This document shows, in pieces, positions 1 to 10,838 of a stretch of DNA of 64,000 nt. Position 1 is the stretch's first letter. Each line of letters starts with the position of its first letter. The notes under the pieces were generated by a model. That model ran no database searches, had not been told where the DNA came from, and worked only from the letters and a program-made list of their open reading frames with translations. The stretch covers positions 868,001-932,000 of the forward strand of contig JAIXMF010000009.1 of assembly GCA_025201365.1 (NCBI GenBank). The letters run 5' to 3'. Made by a program: the position numbers and the translations under genes. Source of the stretch: Syncephalis plumigaleata. Its lineage: Eukaryota > Zoopagomycota > Zoopagomycetes > Zoopagales > Piptocephalidaceae.

Positions 1-2789
1 ACTAGAGATCATTTGCATCATACCTAATGGTTGTTGTGGTGATTATTATTAGATGATGTATACAACATCTAGATTACTCGTATAACTTACGTCGCATAGT
101 AGGTGATTCAGGGTCAACTACAATGGCCGGATGAGATACAAGTCGTTTACTAGCCTATAATAATAGTAATAGTAATAGTAATAGTAATGATGGTTATATT
201 ACTCGTTTCTCTATGGATATCGCGATAGAACAATAGTGAGTATTGCTGCTTACCTTGACTGAACGTAGACTTGTACCAAGTTGACTTAACATCCAATCAG
301 ATAATGTTTGTGCTTGTTCATCGGTTAACTGGTTAGATTGCGTATTCGTGTTGTCGGCACTCTCGGTGGATAATGCCTTGAGTGCTTCCTCGGAATCGAT
401 ACTGATCAAGCGTTTATCGCTTACTTGTCCCAGATTATGCATGACAAATTCATCGACCGAGTCGTACAAGTAAAGTACCTAATAAATGGTTATTATAAGT
501 ATGTATTTAGTGTATATCATAATGACAATACCTCGATATTCTGCTCTTTGAATCGTTCGCTATACGGGCTTTCCTCGCCAAATTCACGACTTGGCACGCA
601 TAAATAGTAGATGGCCGTTTGACTGTCGGGCATACGTGCTATGTAATCCTTGAATGAGGTAACCTTGCCCTTCTCGAGTGTTGACGACTCGAATCGTAAT
701 AGCTTGCCAATGGCATCCTAGTTATTAAGTATTAGCAACTAGTATGACTAGTGTCATTGTTGCTGTTTTACCTTATGGTAGGAATCGGTACAAACACCTT
801 CCTTTAGGAATACACCGAAATCACGCGCAAAATGATTGTATTTCTCGGGATCACGACGTGCCTCCTCGTCCAACCATTTACAAATACGCAGAGTCATCAC
901 ATCACGTAGTCGCTTGATCAACGCGCTATCCTGTAACATCTCGCGTGACAAGTTCAATGGAATGTCCTCGGAATCAATAACACCTAATGTATTGTGGTTA
1001 GCCATTGTATTCCCAAAACTATTCTAGATGGATGTGCGTACCCTTAATGAATCGTAACCAGGCTGGTAACAAGGCTGCCGATTTGGACTGAATAAGCACT
1101 TTACGCGAGTAGAGACTGACACCGGGATCCATACGCTCCATGCCAAATTGTTCGGCATGATTCTCTGGCACGTAGAGTAAACTGTTAATACTCAATGGTG
1201 CATCTGTCTTGTAGTGTAATCGGAATCTTGGAAGATCCCACGTCTAGATGGAGCAATGATTAGTTAAGCTATTCCACGTACAAGCAAGTAATGATCTAGT
1301 TGTTGTTGCAGTTGTTGCTACTTACCGAAGCAATAAAACGATAGAATTCCTTGTGTTGCTCATCGGAAATGCTATTCTTATCCTAATATGAATAGTGATT
1401 AGCATATACAGTGAAATGAATGAGTGCTTATTATTAGAGTTACCATTGTCCATAAAGCCTCGACTGTATTGATCTTTTTACCGTTTAGATAAATAGGGAA
1501 TCCCACAAAGTTACTATACTTGAATACAATACCTAATCATCATAGCTTATTAGTATACGAATATGGCACTATTGTAAGATTTGTTAATTACTTTCGATTT
1601 TAGCACGATCTGCGAATTCCAAGCATTGATCACGTAAATCTACGACAATCTTCGTGCCTATATCCACATTGTCGGCCTCGGCAATAGTATAGGCACCCAA
1701 ACTGAATAATGATAATAATAATTAGTAATTATAGTGACTAGTAATCTGCTGGTACATACCCGTCTGAAGTCCAGCAGTAACCTTTGGCGTCCGGTTGTGC
1801 AGATCGAGTGTAGACGCGTACTTTATCGCCCACCATGAATGACGAGTAGAAACCAACGCCAAACTGACCGATAATCTTCTCGCGTGCATCGGCATTCTTA
1901 TCGCCAGTACTGTCGAGTTGTTCGATAAACGATTTCGAACCGGAACGAGCAATGGTGCCCAAATGCTACGGAATTATTAGATCAAATGTAGTTGATGCCA
2001 TTCAATTCTCGCTTACATCGTTCAGCTCTTGTTCCGTCATACCAATACCCGTATCCTATAGAGGTATTACTTAGTAAATCGATATTGTATTTCATAAACA
2101 ATGTTCTTGTTTCATTACCTGAATGGTAAATGTCTTTGCATCGGCATCAACGAATAAACGAATCTCCAATGGATTGTCACTTGCTGCATCGCTTGTGCTT
2201 CCCGACATACGCATGTAGCGCAGTTTCTCTAGTGCGTCGGTGGCATTCGATACGAGTTCACGTACGAATACCTCCTTTTCCGAATAAAGTGAATTGGCAA
2301 CGATATGCAGTAGTTTCTGTGTCTCCGTTTTGAATGTATGCGGTTTGGCATCACCTTAAGTCATCGATAGATGTTAGTCATGTCATGCAGTGCATATATA
2401 CTATCGTCGTCATCATCATCTACCCTACCAATGACAGTTTCTTTATTCTCGGCCTTGACATCAATCTCTGCCTCTTCTGGTTCCTCCGCCGTCTATTATA
2501 TCGTATTGATTAGTTCTAACTAGTTAATATAATATGATAATGCAAGCCTACTTTATCCGAGGAATAGTTACGCGTGCCAAATTGACCAATATGACCGTTT
2601 ACTATTCCGAACACGGGTAGTCGTTGTCGTCTAGTCTGTTTATATGGAATCGTGTCAAGATTAAATAGGTATTGACGTGTGTAATCCTAGATCTCTTACC
2701 GTAATACGAGACACGACAAGATTACTCGTAATGAGTGGTCGACGTGCTGTCAAACGCAGTAACGGTGTGATAGAACGAGCTGCCTGCAT
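1..2789 (-). CDS. TRAP1: TRAP1 / Hsp75, mitochondrial Hsp90-family chaperone (partial at 3' end)
   Basis: ATP-driven chaperone of the mitochondrial matrix. I read 15 exons on the minus strand: 2700-2789, 2552-2635, 2429-2492, 2119-2354, 2017-2055, 1760-1965, 1592-1701, 1444-1532, 1326-1382, 1042-1243, 772-983, 532-717, 254-478, 91-154 and 1-23. All junctions are GT-AG and keep frame, giving about 629 residues before the window edge; the family is about 700 long. The N-terminus ([18 protein letters not shown]) is Arg-rich and lacks acids, like a mitochondrial presequence. The GHKL ATPase motifs follow: [21 protein letters not shown] and [17 protein letters not shown]. The middle domain has [14 protein letters not shown] and the C-terminal region [15 protein letters not shown]. 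That mix is typical of TRAP1 rather than cytosolic Hsp90. The start at 2789 is the first in-frame ATG. No disruption is seen. Confidence 0.95.
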
Positions 2790-3440
2790 GATAATGAACG
2801 GTGAATCCTAACAAGAAAGCGGAAAAGGAATTCGGGACAAAGTAATAGCATTCTTTGTGTGTCGCGTTGATCATTTATTTCTTTTTTTCCGATCTGTAAT
2901 CCAAATTCGGATTATGATCAACCATTTTTTGGGCATGGTATTTATGATACGATGGATTATAGTATTAACCAAGTAGCATTGTACTGATATCCTATGCATT
3001 GTGCTTATACTAGAGTATTCACGGTACACCGTTCAATGTATAACAAACAATCCGTTTACGATTCTATAACGTACAACATAATCAGTAGCATTTTATTCGC
3101 CGTATACTACGAAATTGTCACAATCATTCCATCCTATATGTAGTGTGTGAGTTCACATGTCATTTAACAAAAAGAAAATGACGAAAAGATAGAACGAGGA
3201 GGCGATAGATGGAAATACTCGTTACTTCGTACATTTAATATTGACTGCGTTAATCAAGTTTGTATTGCTAAAAGCGGTACTTGGCTTGTGATAGACCATC
3301 TTTTTAAGATCTCAACTTCATCAGAAAGATCTATGATATAGATGCAATGCAATTTTCTTCTTCTTCTTCTTCTTCTTCTTCCTGTTCTTGTTCTTCTTTT
3401 ACGGTCTATCTAGCAACATACACTTATTCGCTACTTTGCA
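2790..3440. promoter_or_regulatory. Divergent intergenic region between TRAP1 and the first subtilase-like gene
   Basis: About 650 bases separate two divergently read starts (2789 minus, 3441 plus), so both promoters must lie here. I see no clear TATA box and no convincing heat-shock element. A (TTC)n microsatellite sits at about 3355-3381, roughly 60 bases before the plus-strand ATG. It makes a pyrimidine tract of the kind often found just upstream of fungal starts. Confidence 0.5.
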
Positions 3441-5303
3441 ATGAAACGATACTATTGCATTTTATTTGTTCTAAACTTACACTTACTATTGCTAGCACCA
3501 TCATTGACTAGAGCAAATGATGGTTTGAACTATGACGAAGACTTTGGTGGATTTCCTAAATATAGCGTACCGCATGCTATATCTAAAGTCAATGGCAAAG
3601 TAGTAGATCTAAAGTTTCATTATGAAATAACCGGCGTTCGACGCTTGCACTCCTTGGGATTTAGAGGATCCGGAGTGAAGATTGCAATGCTCGAGAACGG
3701 CATCCACCATCATCATCCTGCATTACAAAATATCGGTTCATCTCCATTAAATGCTGACACTAATCCTGGATCAGCTCAGACGCACAATGCAGATACGCAA
3801 TCAGAAGCAATCAAAGCGTTTCATGGACGTGGCACCAGTATGGCCGGTATTATTGCCGGTAATACTAAAGACTATTTTGGTGTGGCTCCTGAGGCACAAC
3901 TCACCAGTTACAATGTTTTCGGTAGTCAGGGCTCGACATCGACATCGACATCTGCTGTGTTGTCCGCCTTGAATATGGCCATAAATCAAGGTGCACGTGT
4001 GATTACCTTGCCGGAAATTAAAACAATCGATGCTAGTGCGATAGAACTAAAGAACCTAATCATCAATGCCGGAAAGAAGGGTATAGTGATGATTGTCGCA
4101 GCAAGTGATAATAACTACCTAAATAACAACCATTTCTCGTACACTGGACTGCCGGTGATACCTGTCGGTGGATACAGAACACCGTATCAACTGGCACATT
4201 GGTTCGAGGAATTGGGCACGAAAAAGCGTATTGGATTTACGTCAACCTCCAAAGGGCTAAAAGAGAACGGTGATAAAGTCGACATCGTAGTGTTTGATTC
4301 CGTGCAAGCCATTGAAGACTTGTACACTAAGAAAAGTGCTCATAAGATGATACTAGTGATGTCGTATACCATAACCAATGCTAATTTATTGAGGCATGCA
4401 AAAAGTCTAAATGCTCTGGGAGTAATCACTACACGACCGGACACTAGGACAAGAAGAATGATATACCCTGTTCCATTGTTTGTCATCAGCAAGAATGACG
4501 CCGAATACATAAGGTCAAGAAAGGGTCAGAGCAAGTTTAACTTCACCAATCAACGCGGTAATATTCTGGAGGAAGAACTGCCGTCATTGGATAGACTTGA
4601 AACGTTGGACAACGTTTCCCATATACCCGCACGTCCTGACATACTTGGACCAAGTACTAACGTATTAGCTCCTAGTAATCATGGAACTCATGGTTATACG
4701 ATGTTTAACGGTGTATTCGCGGCAATTGCCTATGTCACTGGAGCAGTAGCATTGTTAATACAGTCCAACGTGGACAATACAAATAATTATTTGTTTGTCA
4801 AAGGTTCATTACAGAATTATGCAACACCTTTGCTATTCCAAGGCATAAAAGTGCCCGTATCGGTGATATTTCAAGGTGCGGGCGCTATAAATGTCAGAGA
4901 TACGCTAATGAACTCGCTTGCTGTCGCGCCGTCCTTGCTCGATTCCAACACTCAGGAAAGAACGGTAAAGCATGCAGTAGCCATTTCTAGCTTGGAAATT
5001 ATTCCAAACTTCTCGTTCTCGTCCGCCTCATCGATATACATATTGCAGCATAACTCGCAAACTCACTTGATACATCCTAACAGTGGTGGGGCAAACACTA
5101 CGGTAACAGTTTCACCACCCGTACCAACTAATCAATATGGCCTCACCCAGTTTGAGGTCACAATCAATGTGGCGGCCAATATTCCACCTAAGAGTGTACT
5201 GCGATACTCTGGGTTTATTTTGATTCATTTAACTCCACCATTGATAGGGCAATACACTCGTAAGCTCATTTGTCTTCCTTACAACGGCAAAATAAGCGGT
5301 TAA
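3441..5303 (+). CDS. Secreted subtilase-fold protein (S8 family), catalytically dead
   Basis: A single-exon gene of 620 residues. Residues 1-24 form a signal peptide (hydrophobic run LFVLNLHLLLLAPS). The order then resembles Vpr/C5a-type S8 proteases: a peptidase half (about 60-260), a PA-like insert (about 270-365, ending VPLFVISKNDAEY), the second peptidase half, and a C-terminal Fn3-like beta domain ending in LPYNGK. All three catalytic positions are replaced. The Asp motif reads AMLENG (Glu85), the His motif GRGTSMAG (Arg130), and the Ser motif NGVFAAIAYVTG (Phe426). The oxyanion Asn region reads AASDNN instead of AAGN. It is therefore probably a secreted binding or decoy protein rather than a protease. 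A paralog lies directly downstream. The fold call is firm; the role is unknown. Confidence 0.88.
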   Translation: MKRYYCILFVLNLHLLLLAPSLTRANDGLNYDEDFGGFPKYSVPHAISKVNGKVVDLKFHYEITGVRRLHSLGFRGSGVKIAMLENGIHHHHPALQNIGSSPLNADTNPGSAQTHNADTQSEAIKAFHGRGTSMAGIIAGNTKDYFGVAPEAQLTSYNVFGSQGSTSTSTSAVLSALNMAINQGARVITLPEIKTIDASAIELKNLIINAGKKGIVMIVAASDNNYLNNNHFSYTGLPVIPVGGYRTPYQLAHWFEELGTKKRIGFTSTSKGLKENGDKVDIVVFDSVQAIEDLYTKKSAHKMILVMSYTITNANLLRHAKSLNALGVITTRPDTRTRRMIYPVPLFVISKNDAEYIRSRKGQSKFNFTNQRGNILEEELPSLDRLETLDNVSHIPARPDILGPSTNVLAPSNHGTHGYTMFNGVFAAIAYVTGAVALLIQSNVDNTNNYLFVKGSLQNYATPLLFQGIKVPVSVIFQGAGAINVRDTLMNSLAVAPSLLDSNTQERTVKHAVAISSLEIIPNFSFSSASSIYILQHNSQTHLIHPNSGGANTTVTVSPPVPTNQYGLTQFEVTINVAANIPPKSVLRYSGFILIHLTPPLIGQYTRKLICLPYNGKISG

Positions 5304-5864
5304 ACAACGGTATGAAATAACTTGCGATGAATTAGATTAGAATAACGCAGTTAGATAAACGTTGTCATTAGTTTTTTTTTACTAGTTGGAAAGGCTAAGT
5401 ATACACACATACACATATTAAAACAAACAATTAAAACGGAATCATTTGTAACTATTGATTTTGTATAATGCTGAAACAACATGTCGATCATAATGTATAT
5501 GTTGATAGTATTCCTAAAAGGAATCGTTATGATGAAACGACATGTGCTAATGCATCAAAGTTTCATGCTTGTAATGATGTAGATCGTCCGTACGTTACAA
5601 CTCAGCATGGCGCTGGTCATAAAAATGAGTGTATCTCCACGTGCACAATCGTTTGAGCATTCCTAGATTGTAAAATTTGCACTAAAATTTGCATTTATAC
5701 GTGTCTATATATGGAATCCAAAACCAGCGTGTATCATCAAAAGCAGCACTCTGCAATGTGATTTATTCATAATAAATATCTAATAGATCGCATGGATTGA
5801 TGCTGGAAACCATTCACCGTTACTTTCTTTTCACGTACCTCACCCGCATAGATACAATCATTTC
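5304..5864. other. Intergenic spacer between the tandem subtilase-like genes
   Basis: A short spacer of about 560 bases. It holds the downstream flank of the first copy and the promoter of the second. A 62-codon open frame at 5468-5656 has no recognisable domain. It includes a loosely repeated motif (ATGCTGAAACAACATGT near 5468, ATGATGAAACGACATGT near 5530), so I do not call it a gene. Confidence 0.5.
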
Positions 5865-7682
5865 ATGATGAAGTCACATCACATTTACACTATATTATCC
5901 ATACTATTGGGATTAGAAGCGACAACAGCATTAGTACCGAGCAATGACAACAATGCAGTGCCGTATTTAGACAATTTCCAAGTAGAATTGCTTGGAACAA
6001 ATCCGCATATCATCTCCAAGATCCACAAAAAACCAATTGACTTGACGTCGTATCATAAAACATCTGGAGTTGAGGTATTACATTCGAAGAACGTTCATGG
6101 TGATGGTGTAAATATAGCCATAATTAACGATATGCCACCGTGAGTTCTATTAAATACTCAGCTCTTTAGTTTACTAACGTATATTATATTCCATCTCGAT
6201 AGATCACGCGTCTCTTATAACAAACATAATAGCAATAGTTATAGAATGGAAAGTGTCATTAAGTTAAAAACAGCTTATGCTAAGGGTGTTGCTCCTGACG
6301 CACAACTCACCAGTTACAATGTTTTCGATAACCATGGCTCGACCTCGACATCTGCTGTGTTGTCCGCCTTGAATATGGCCATAAATCAAGGTGCACATGT
6401 GATTACCTTGCCGGAAATTAAAACAATCGATGCTAGTGCGACAGAACTAAAGAACCTAATCATCAATGCCGAAAAGGAGGGTATAGTGATGATTATCGCA
6501 GCAAGCCATAATAATTACTCGAATGACAAGCGTTTCTCGTACATTGGACTGCCGGTGATATCTGTCGGTGGATACAGAACACCGTATCAGCTGGCACATT
6601 GGTTCGAGGAATTGGGCACGAAAAAGCGTATTGGATTTATGTCTCCTTGCAAATCACTAAAATATGAGAAGGGTACATTTGATATTGTGGCCTTGAACGG
6701 GAATCAACAGAGAATAAGTCATACCATTCCTACGGGTGATAAGATTGCATTGATGATACCTCCAGAAGCGGATATTGAGAGCGCAATGCAAATGGCAATA
6801 GCAAGTAATGCCCAAGCAATAGTTGCTACGTACTCGGCCGCTAGACACATGTTAAACCACTGCTTAGTTCCGGTGTTTCTTATTAGCCAGGATGATACAA
6901 ATTATATACGTTTTAGGAAGGAACAACCTAAATTCTTGTTCTCTGGTCAATACGGTAATCTAAAAGAACCTGAGTATGAGACTATAGGCGAGGTTATATC
7001 GTCTGGAATCTCACAAGGAATGCCAGTTCTTGCTGATATACTTGTGCCAGGCGACAATATATTGGCCGCCATTCCAGGTAGTGCTGGTGCATACGGCCCG
7101 TACAATGATATATGTGCAGCGGTTGCCTATGCTGCAGGAACAGCAGCGCTGCTATTACCATTCAACGACATGCAATTAACCAACACCCAGTTCATCAAAG
7201 CTAGGCTACAAAACAACGCACTACCCATTCTTGATCCAAAATCGCGTGCCGTGGAGCCAGTTACCAGCCAAGGAGCGGGTATGATCGATGTGGCAGACGC
7301 ATACCTGAATCCTCTGACTTATGAACCGGGCGAAATCAACCTAGGAGTCTTGCCACGTACAAGCATTAGAGTTCCTGTCAGAATCAGTAGTCTCGGAAGT
7401 ATCTTGAAACTTACGGTCACCTATATCCCGGCAAAGAGTACACGGAAGTCGCTTATGGGCACGCCTGTACCCACTCCAATTAAGATTGATCTTACGTTTT
7501 CCGAGATTGTCAAGTCGGGTAATCTTGCCCAGTTTGAGGTGTTATTCAATCTCAACCCTAATATTCCGCAAGGAGATGAGCTACATTTCTCGGGATATAT
7601 AGTCGTTAAAGAGGATAGATCTAATGGAATGAAGCCGTTTGTTAATACACTTCGTATTCCATACCAGGGAATAGTTGGCTAG
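5865..7682 (+). CDS. Secreted subtilase-fold protein, second tandem copy, catalytically dead
   Basis: A paralog of the gene just upstream. Two exons (5865-6139 and 6203-7682) joined by a GT-AG intron give about 584 residues. A signal peptide (ILSILLGLEATTALV) is followed by the same S8, PA-like and Fn3-like layout, ending in RIPYQGIVG. The catalytic Asp position is Asn (AIIND, residue 88). The His-box segment is missing: the sequence runs from the Asp region straight to GVAPDAQLTSYNVF. The Ser motif reads YNDICAAVAYAAG, with Cys where Ser is expected. The intron lies just after the degraded Asp motif. The first copy has no intron there, so the two genes differ in structure as well as sequence. 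Inferred secreted pseudoprotease. Confidence 0.85.
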
Positions 7683-7992
7683 ATAAATTAATTGCAACTT
7701 ATGACATACCGTTATGAACACAACTGCTACTGCTCGAATGTTTCCACCTTGTTGCGATTTTGCTCACTACTCCGTGTAAGCTTCGTTATGTTTATTCATA
7801 CTACTCATTATAATAAAACTTATCATCTTCTATCTAATGATATACAAATGAGACTTTGCTAATTAGTAAAATGCTTATTTGTTTACGCTTCAAAGATCAT
7901 GACGGCATTCCGACGGTTGTGATGGCAAATCTAACTGTTAATTCTTTTCTAATGGACTTGCATTTTATTAGCTGTCATTAATGGCTTACTGA
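7683..7992. other. Intergenic, downstream flank of second subtilase-like gene
   Basis: About 310 AT-rich bases after the stop codon. AATAAA-like words occur near 7810 (ATAATAAAACTT) and could serve polyadenylation. I see nothing else. Confidence 0.4.
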
Positions 7993-8873
7993 TCCAATTC
8001 TAAGTATCCATTTCATTGCTGTTTCCCTTTACTTCTTTACCAATGCTGTCTTCTTACTCTTGACTACATTCCACTTGTCGTTAACTTCTTCCATATACTG
8101 TCTTCTTCGTGCCAACTTCATTTCTCCTACCATTAAACAGCAAGTGCCTTCTTTATGTCAACTACATTCCACTTGTCAGTAAACAACACGCGTCTACTTC
8201 CTCTCAACTATATGCTAGTTATTTCTTTTACTTCCTCAGTAATACGCGTCTTCTTCGTGTCATTCACATTCCACTTACTTCATCTTTCACTCTAGCATAC
8301 ACCTTCCCAATAGCAGCTATTCTGTCATACTATCTCTATGTCGTTTATTTATCTCTTTGTTTTCCTCTTCCTCTAACCTATCTACATGCTCACTTGTCGT
8401 TATTATTACTATACCAATAAGCCTTGTTTATTGTTCGTTCTAGTCCTTTGTTTTCTATCACTGTCCTGCTTATTTATCAATGCATAAGCGTTCACTGTTC
8501 TCGTTGTAATATGCACCTTTTACTTTTACCACTCTTTTCCGTCATCTGTTTGTATGCCACCCTTATGTCGTGCTTCTATTTGTATTTTTATTTGTTTACT
8601 GCCATCTACATACTCTATTCATCATATACAAGCATACACTGCTTCTTCCAATAAACTGGCATACGTGTTCATGCACCCTTCCTTGCTCATTCCTTGCTCA
8701 TTCGTGACAAGTCAGTCATTCTACTAGTTACTGCTTGTTTATTATATTGTTTATCGTGTATTCTCCTTGTTCACTCGTTGCTCTCTATGCAAGTAACCGT
8801 AAGCATTATCATCATTGTTTATCCATCATACTAGTTAATAGCTACTTGTAAGTACATGGCATGGCAATATCCA
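7993..8873 (+). repeat. Long dispersed repeat, copy 1 (pyrimidine-rich on plus strand)
   Basis: About 880 bases that recur as a direct repeat at about 21100-21892. Both copies start near TTCTAAGT(A/AC)CCATTTCATTG and end near GCTACTTGTAAGTA followed by GGCAATATCC. Copy 1 carries roughly 110 extra bases near its start. The plus strand is strongly C/T-rich with words such as CTTCTTCGTGTCA, TTCACTCGTTGC and GTTTATTTATC. Long open frames appear on it (8109-8420, 8424-8654), but they are hydrophobic and compositionally driven and I do not regard them as genes. No terminal inverted repeats or transposase are visible. Confidence 0.8.
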
Positions 8874-9144
8874 ACTATACTAATACACTTGTATCATCTA
8901 TCTTATAGAATTGATGATGATGTTATCGCTATCAATGAAGGATCCATTACTGAATTGCTATTATTATCATGCTGTATCAATTGGCATTTCTACGATGATA
9001 ATGGTGCCAACTAATATGCAAATCTATTTATTAATAAACTGCAATAGTTAAAGGCCAGCAATGTTAACTGGTTGGAAAACCCTGCATTATAAATATATGT
9101 TTATTGTGCTAATACTGCCATGATTTGGCAACTATTGTTGACAT
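8874..9144. repeat. Spacer with one terminus of a small inverted-repeat element (9026-9084)
   Basis: The reverse complement of 9026-9084 starts CAGGGTTTTCCAACC, then CTGGCCTTTAACT and TTTATTAATAAA. It closely matches the element end at 16691. Only one end is present, so this is a remnant of the same small nonautonomous DNA element family. The rest of the spacer shows no structure I can name. Confidence 0.6.
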
Positions 9145-10275
9145 CTAACCACGACGGATTGGATATGGATTAGGATAACGACGTGCCGATGGCGGTGGCT
9201 CGTTGCCCGATTTCTCACCCTTAAACCACGCAAGCTTAAGCAACTCTAGTGGTGTGGCACGTCTTGCTGACTCGGGATTCAACATGGCGGCAGTCACTTG
9301 ATCTATAAGACTATTCCAATGGTTCAATGGTTCTGGCCATTGTGATGACGCGCGAGTATGGTAGGGTTGCATCAGTCTACCGCTGATAGAAGAATGGAGT
9401 GTGGCGCCCAATGACCAAACATCAGTCTTGACGTAATTGATGTTCTTTAGCGGTGTTATCCACAGTTCGGGTGCTCTGAATAGTTCCGCACCAAGTACAT
9501 GAGGAGGAGCAGTCAGTGGTGTGGCTTCACCAAAATCAATAATTGTTACTCGTAATACGGCCGGCGCATTATGATAACGTATCACAGGTAGACCTTGGTA
9601 GGTGTTGCCAGCGGCAATTTGTTGGGGTGTCGGACTGGTGAATGTCACTTGAATGTTATCCGCCTTCAAATCGCCATGAGCCCATCCTGTTTTGTGAATG
9701 GCATCGAGGGCCAAGATACTTTGGCGGAATAGTTCACGAGTGACAGCGTCCCTCTCCGAGTTATCTGCTTGCATGATAACATCGCTCAGTGGATAGCTCT
9801 TTTCAACTAGCCTGGTAACGATACAGTGACAGTTTTGCTGTGGCATACCAATGAGTGGTAGTGAGAAAGCGTCCAATAACTCAACTACATGTCCATTAAT
9901 GATCGATGAGTACGGTAGCGTTGGCTTGTTACGAACGGCGTTCATCTTTTGCAATGCGTTGACTTCGGCGCTGAATACGGCTTGGCCTGCTGCGTTTAAA
10001 CACTTCATATAGCCAGGTCGTCCATCCAATTGGACTGACGCAGAGAACAGCGTGTTCATTGTTGTTATGGGAGTCTTGATAGTAAGTCTTGAAGCCAGTG
10101 CGGAGAAATCGGGGTTACCCTGCTTCGTTGGAAAGTTATTGCCAACATTGGAATTCATGGCCGTGGACGGCATGATTAATGATGTTGGTGAAAGCACCAA
10201 CCACGCAGTAATCAAGAAATGGCATAATGATGTAGCCAGGCCGGCACACGATTTAGAAGGCAAGAGAGTAACCAT
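9145..10275 (-). CDS. Protein kinase with signal-peptide-like N-terminus
   Basis: A single-exon gene of 376 residues. Residues 18-37 are hydrophobic (LCHFLITAWLVLSPTSLIMP), so the protein is probably secreted or membrane-anchored. The kinase core follows: an ATP-binding Lys (GYMKCL, Lys91), a helix-C Glu (AEVNAL, Glu104), the catalytic loop HGDLKADN (Asp202, Asn207), DFG at 247-249, RAPELW, and DVWSLG for the F helix. HGD replaces the common HRD. All residues needed for phosphotransfer are present, so it should be active. I do not recognise a named family. It lies between the secreted subtilase-like pair and the glutamate kinase gene. The start at 10275 is the first Met and keeps the hydrophobic segment. 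Confidence 0.85.
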   Translation of the reverse strand: MVTLLPSKSCAGLATSLCHFLITAWLVLSPTSLIMPSTAMNSNVGNNFPTKQGNPDFSALASRLTIKTPITTMNTLFSASVQLDGRPGYMKCLNAAGQAVFSAEVNALQKMNAVRNKPTLPYSSIINGHVVELLDAFSLPLIGMPQQNCHCIVTRLVEKSYPLSDVIMQADNSERDAVTRELFRQSILALDAIHKTGWAHGDLKADNIQVTFTSPTPQQIAAGNTYQGLPVIRYHNAPAVLRVTIIDFGEATPLTAPPHVLGAELFRAPELWITPLKNINYVKTDVWSLGATLHSSISGRLMQPYHTRASSQWPEPLNHWNSLIDQVTAAMLNPESARRATPLELLKLAWFKGEKSGNEPPPSARRYPNPYPIRRG

Positions 10276-10838
10276 AGTGGCGAAGCAGATCGTAAATCCT
10301 TCCCTCTATAGATGTTGTTGGTAGGAATGTCTTCTTTGTCGTTTAGAAGCTGTTGTTGTTGTAATAATTGTTGTAGTAATGGACGAGTGATTGATTCATG
10401 CCATTATGATATTGTTACGCTGCTTTTATAGCATTTTAATATGGAATTTACTGATAGGCCTCTCTTCTTTTTTTCCGAGAACATGTGTATTTCATACAGT
10501 AAAATATTGGAAAAAGTTCCATATTACCACGAGTATAATGCTTGAAACATTGCAACATAATAGTCCTATGCGTGTATATTACTCGTAGATTTACAAGTAA
10601 CAGACTATAGGTCTATCTTTATCTTTAATTCTAGGATAGGAAAGTATTGTGACACACGACATGTCAATTAAACAGGTTAACATACATGTTGCATGTTGCG
10701 CTGTTACAATACCCCGTCTCATTAGTAGAGCCATGACAAAAAAGAAAATAAGTTTTATTATTGAATGGTAAGTTATCAATAATGCTAATTCCTTATACTG
10801 TGCAACACATACCAGTTGTGATTGTAGAGCACATTCTT
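10276..10838. other. Intergenic, no gene seen
   Basis: About 560 bases between the kinase start and the 3' end of the glutamate 5-kinase gene. It contains short (TTG)n-like words near 10350 and an AT-rich tail. The open frames at 10391-10588 and 10591-10872 have no domain and atypical composition, so they are not called. Confidence 0.5.

Noticed and set aside
754-1005. An internal ATG start for TRAP1 near 1005
   Set aside because: That ATG lies in an intron; the exon begins at 983 and joins in frame to 1042.
1738-1962. A separate small gene starting within the TRAP1 locus
   Set aside because: It is exon 6 of TRAP1 plus intron read-through.
2790-3440. Heat-shock elements for TRAP1
   Set aside because: GAA and TTC words are present but not in the alternating five-base spacing required.
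8109-8654. Hydrophobic open frames in the 8-kb repeat
   Set aside because: Their composition follows from the C/T-rich strand, and the 21-kb copy differs by indels and substitutions without codon pattern, so no coding constraint is seen.
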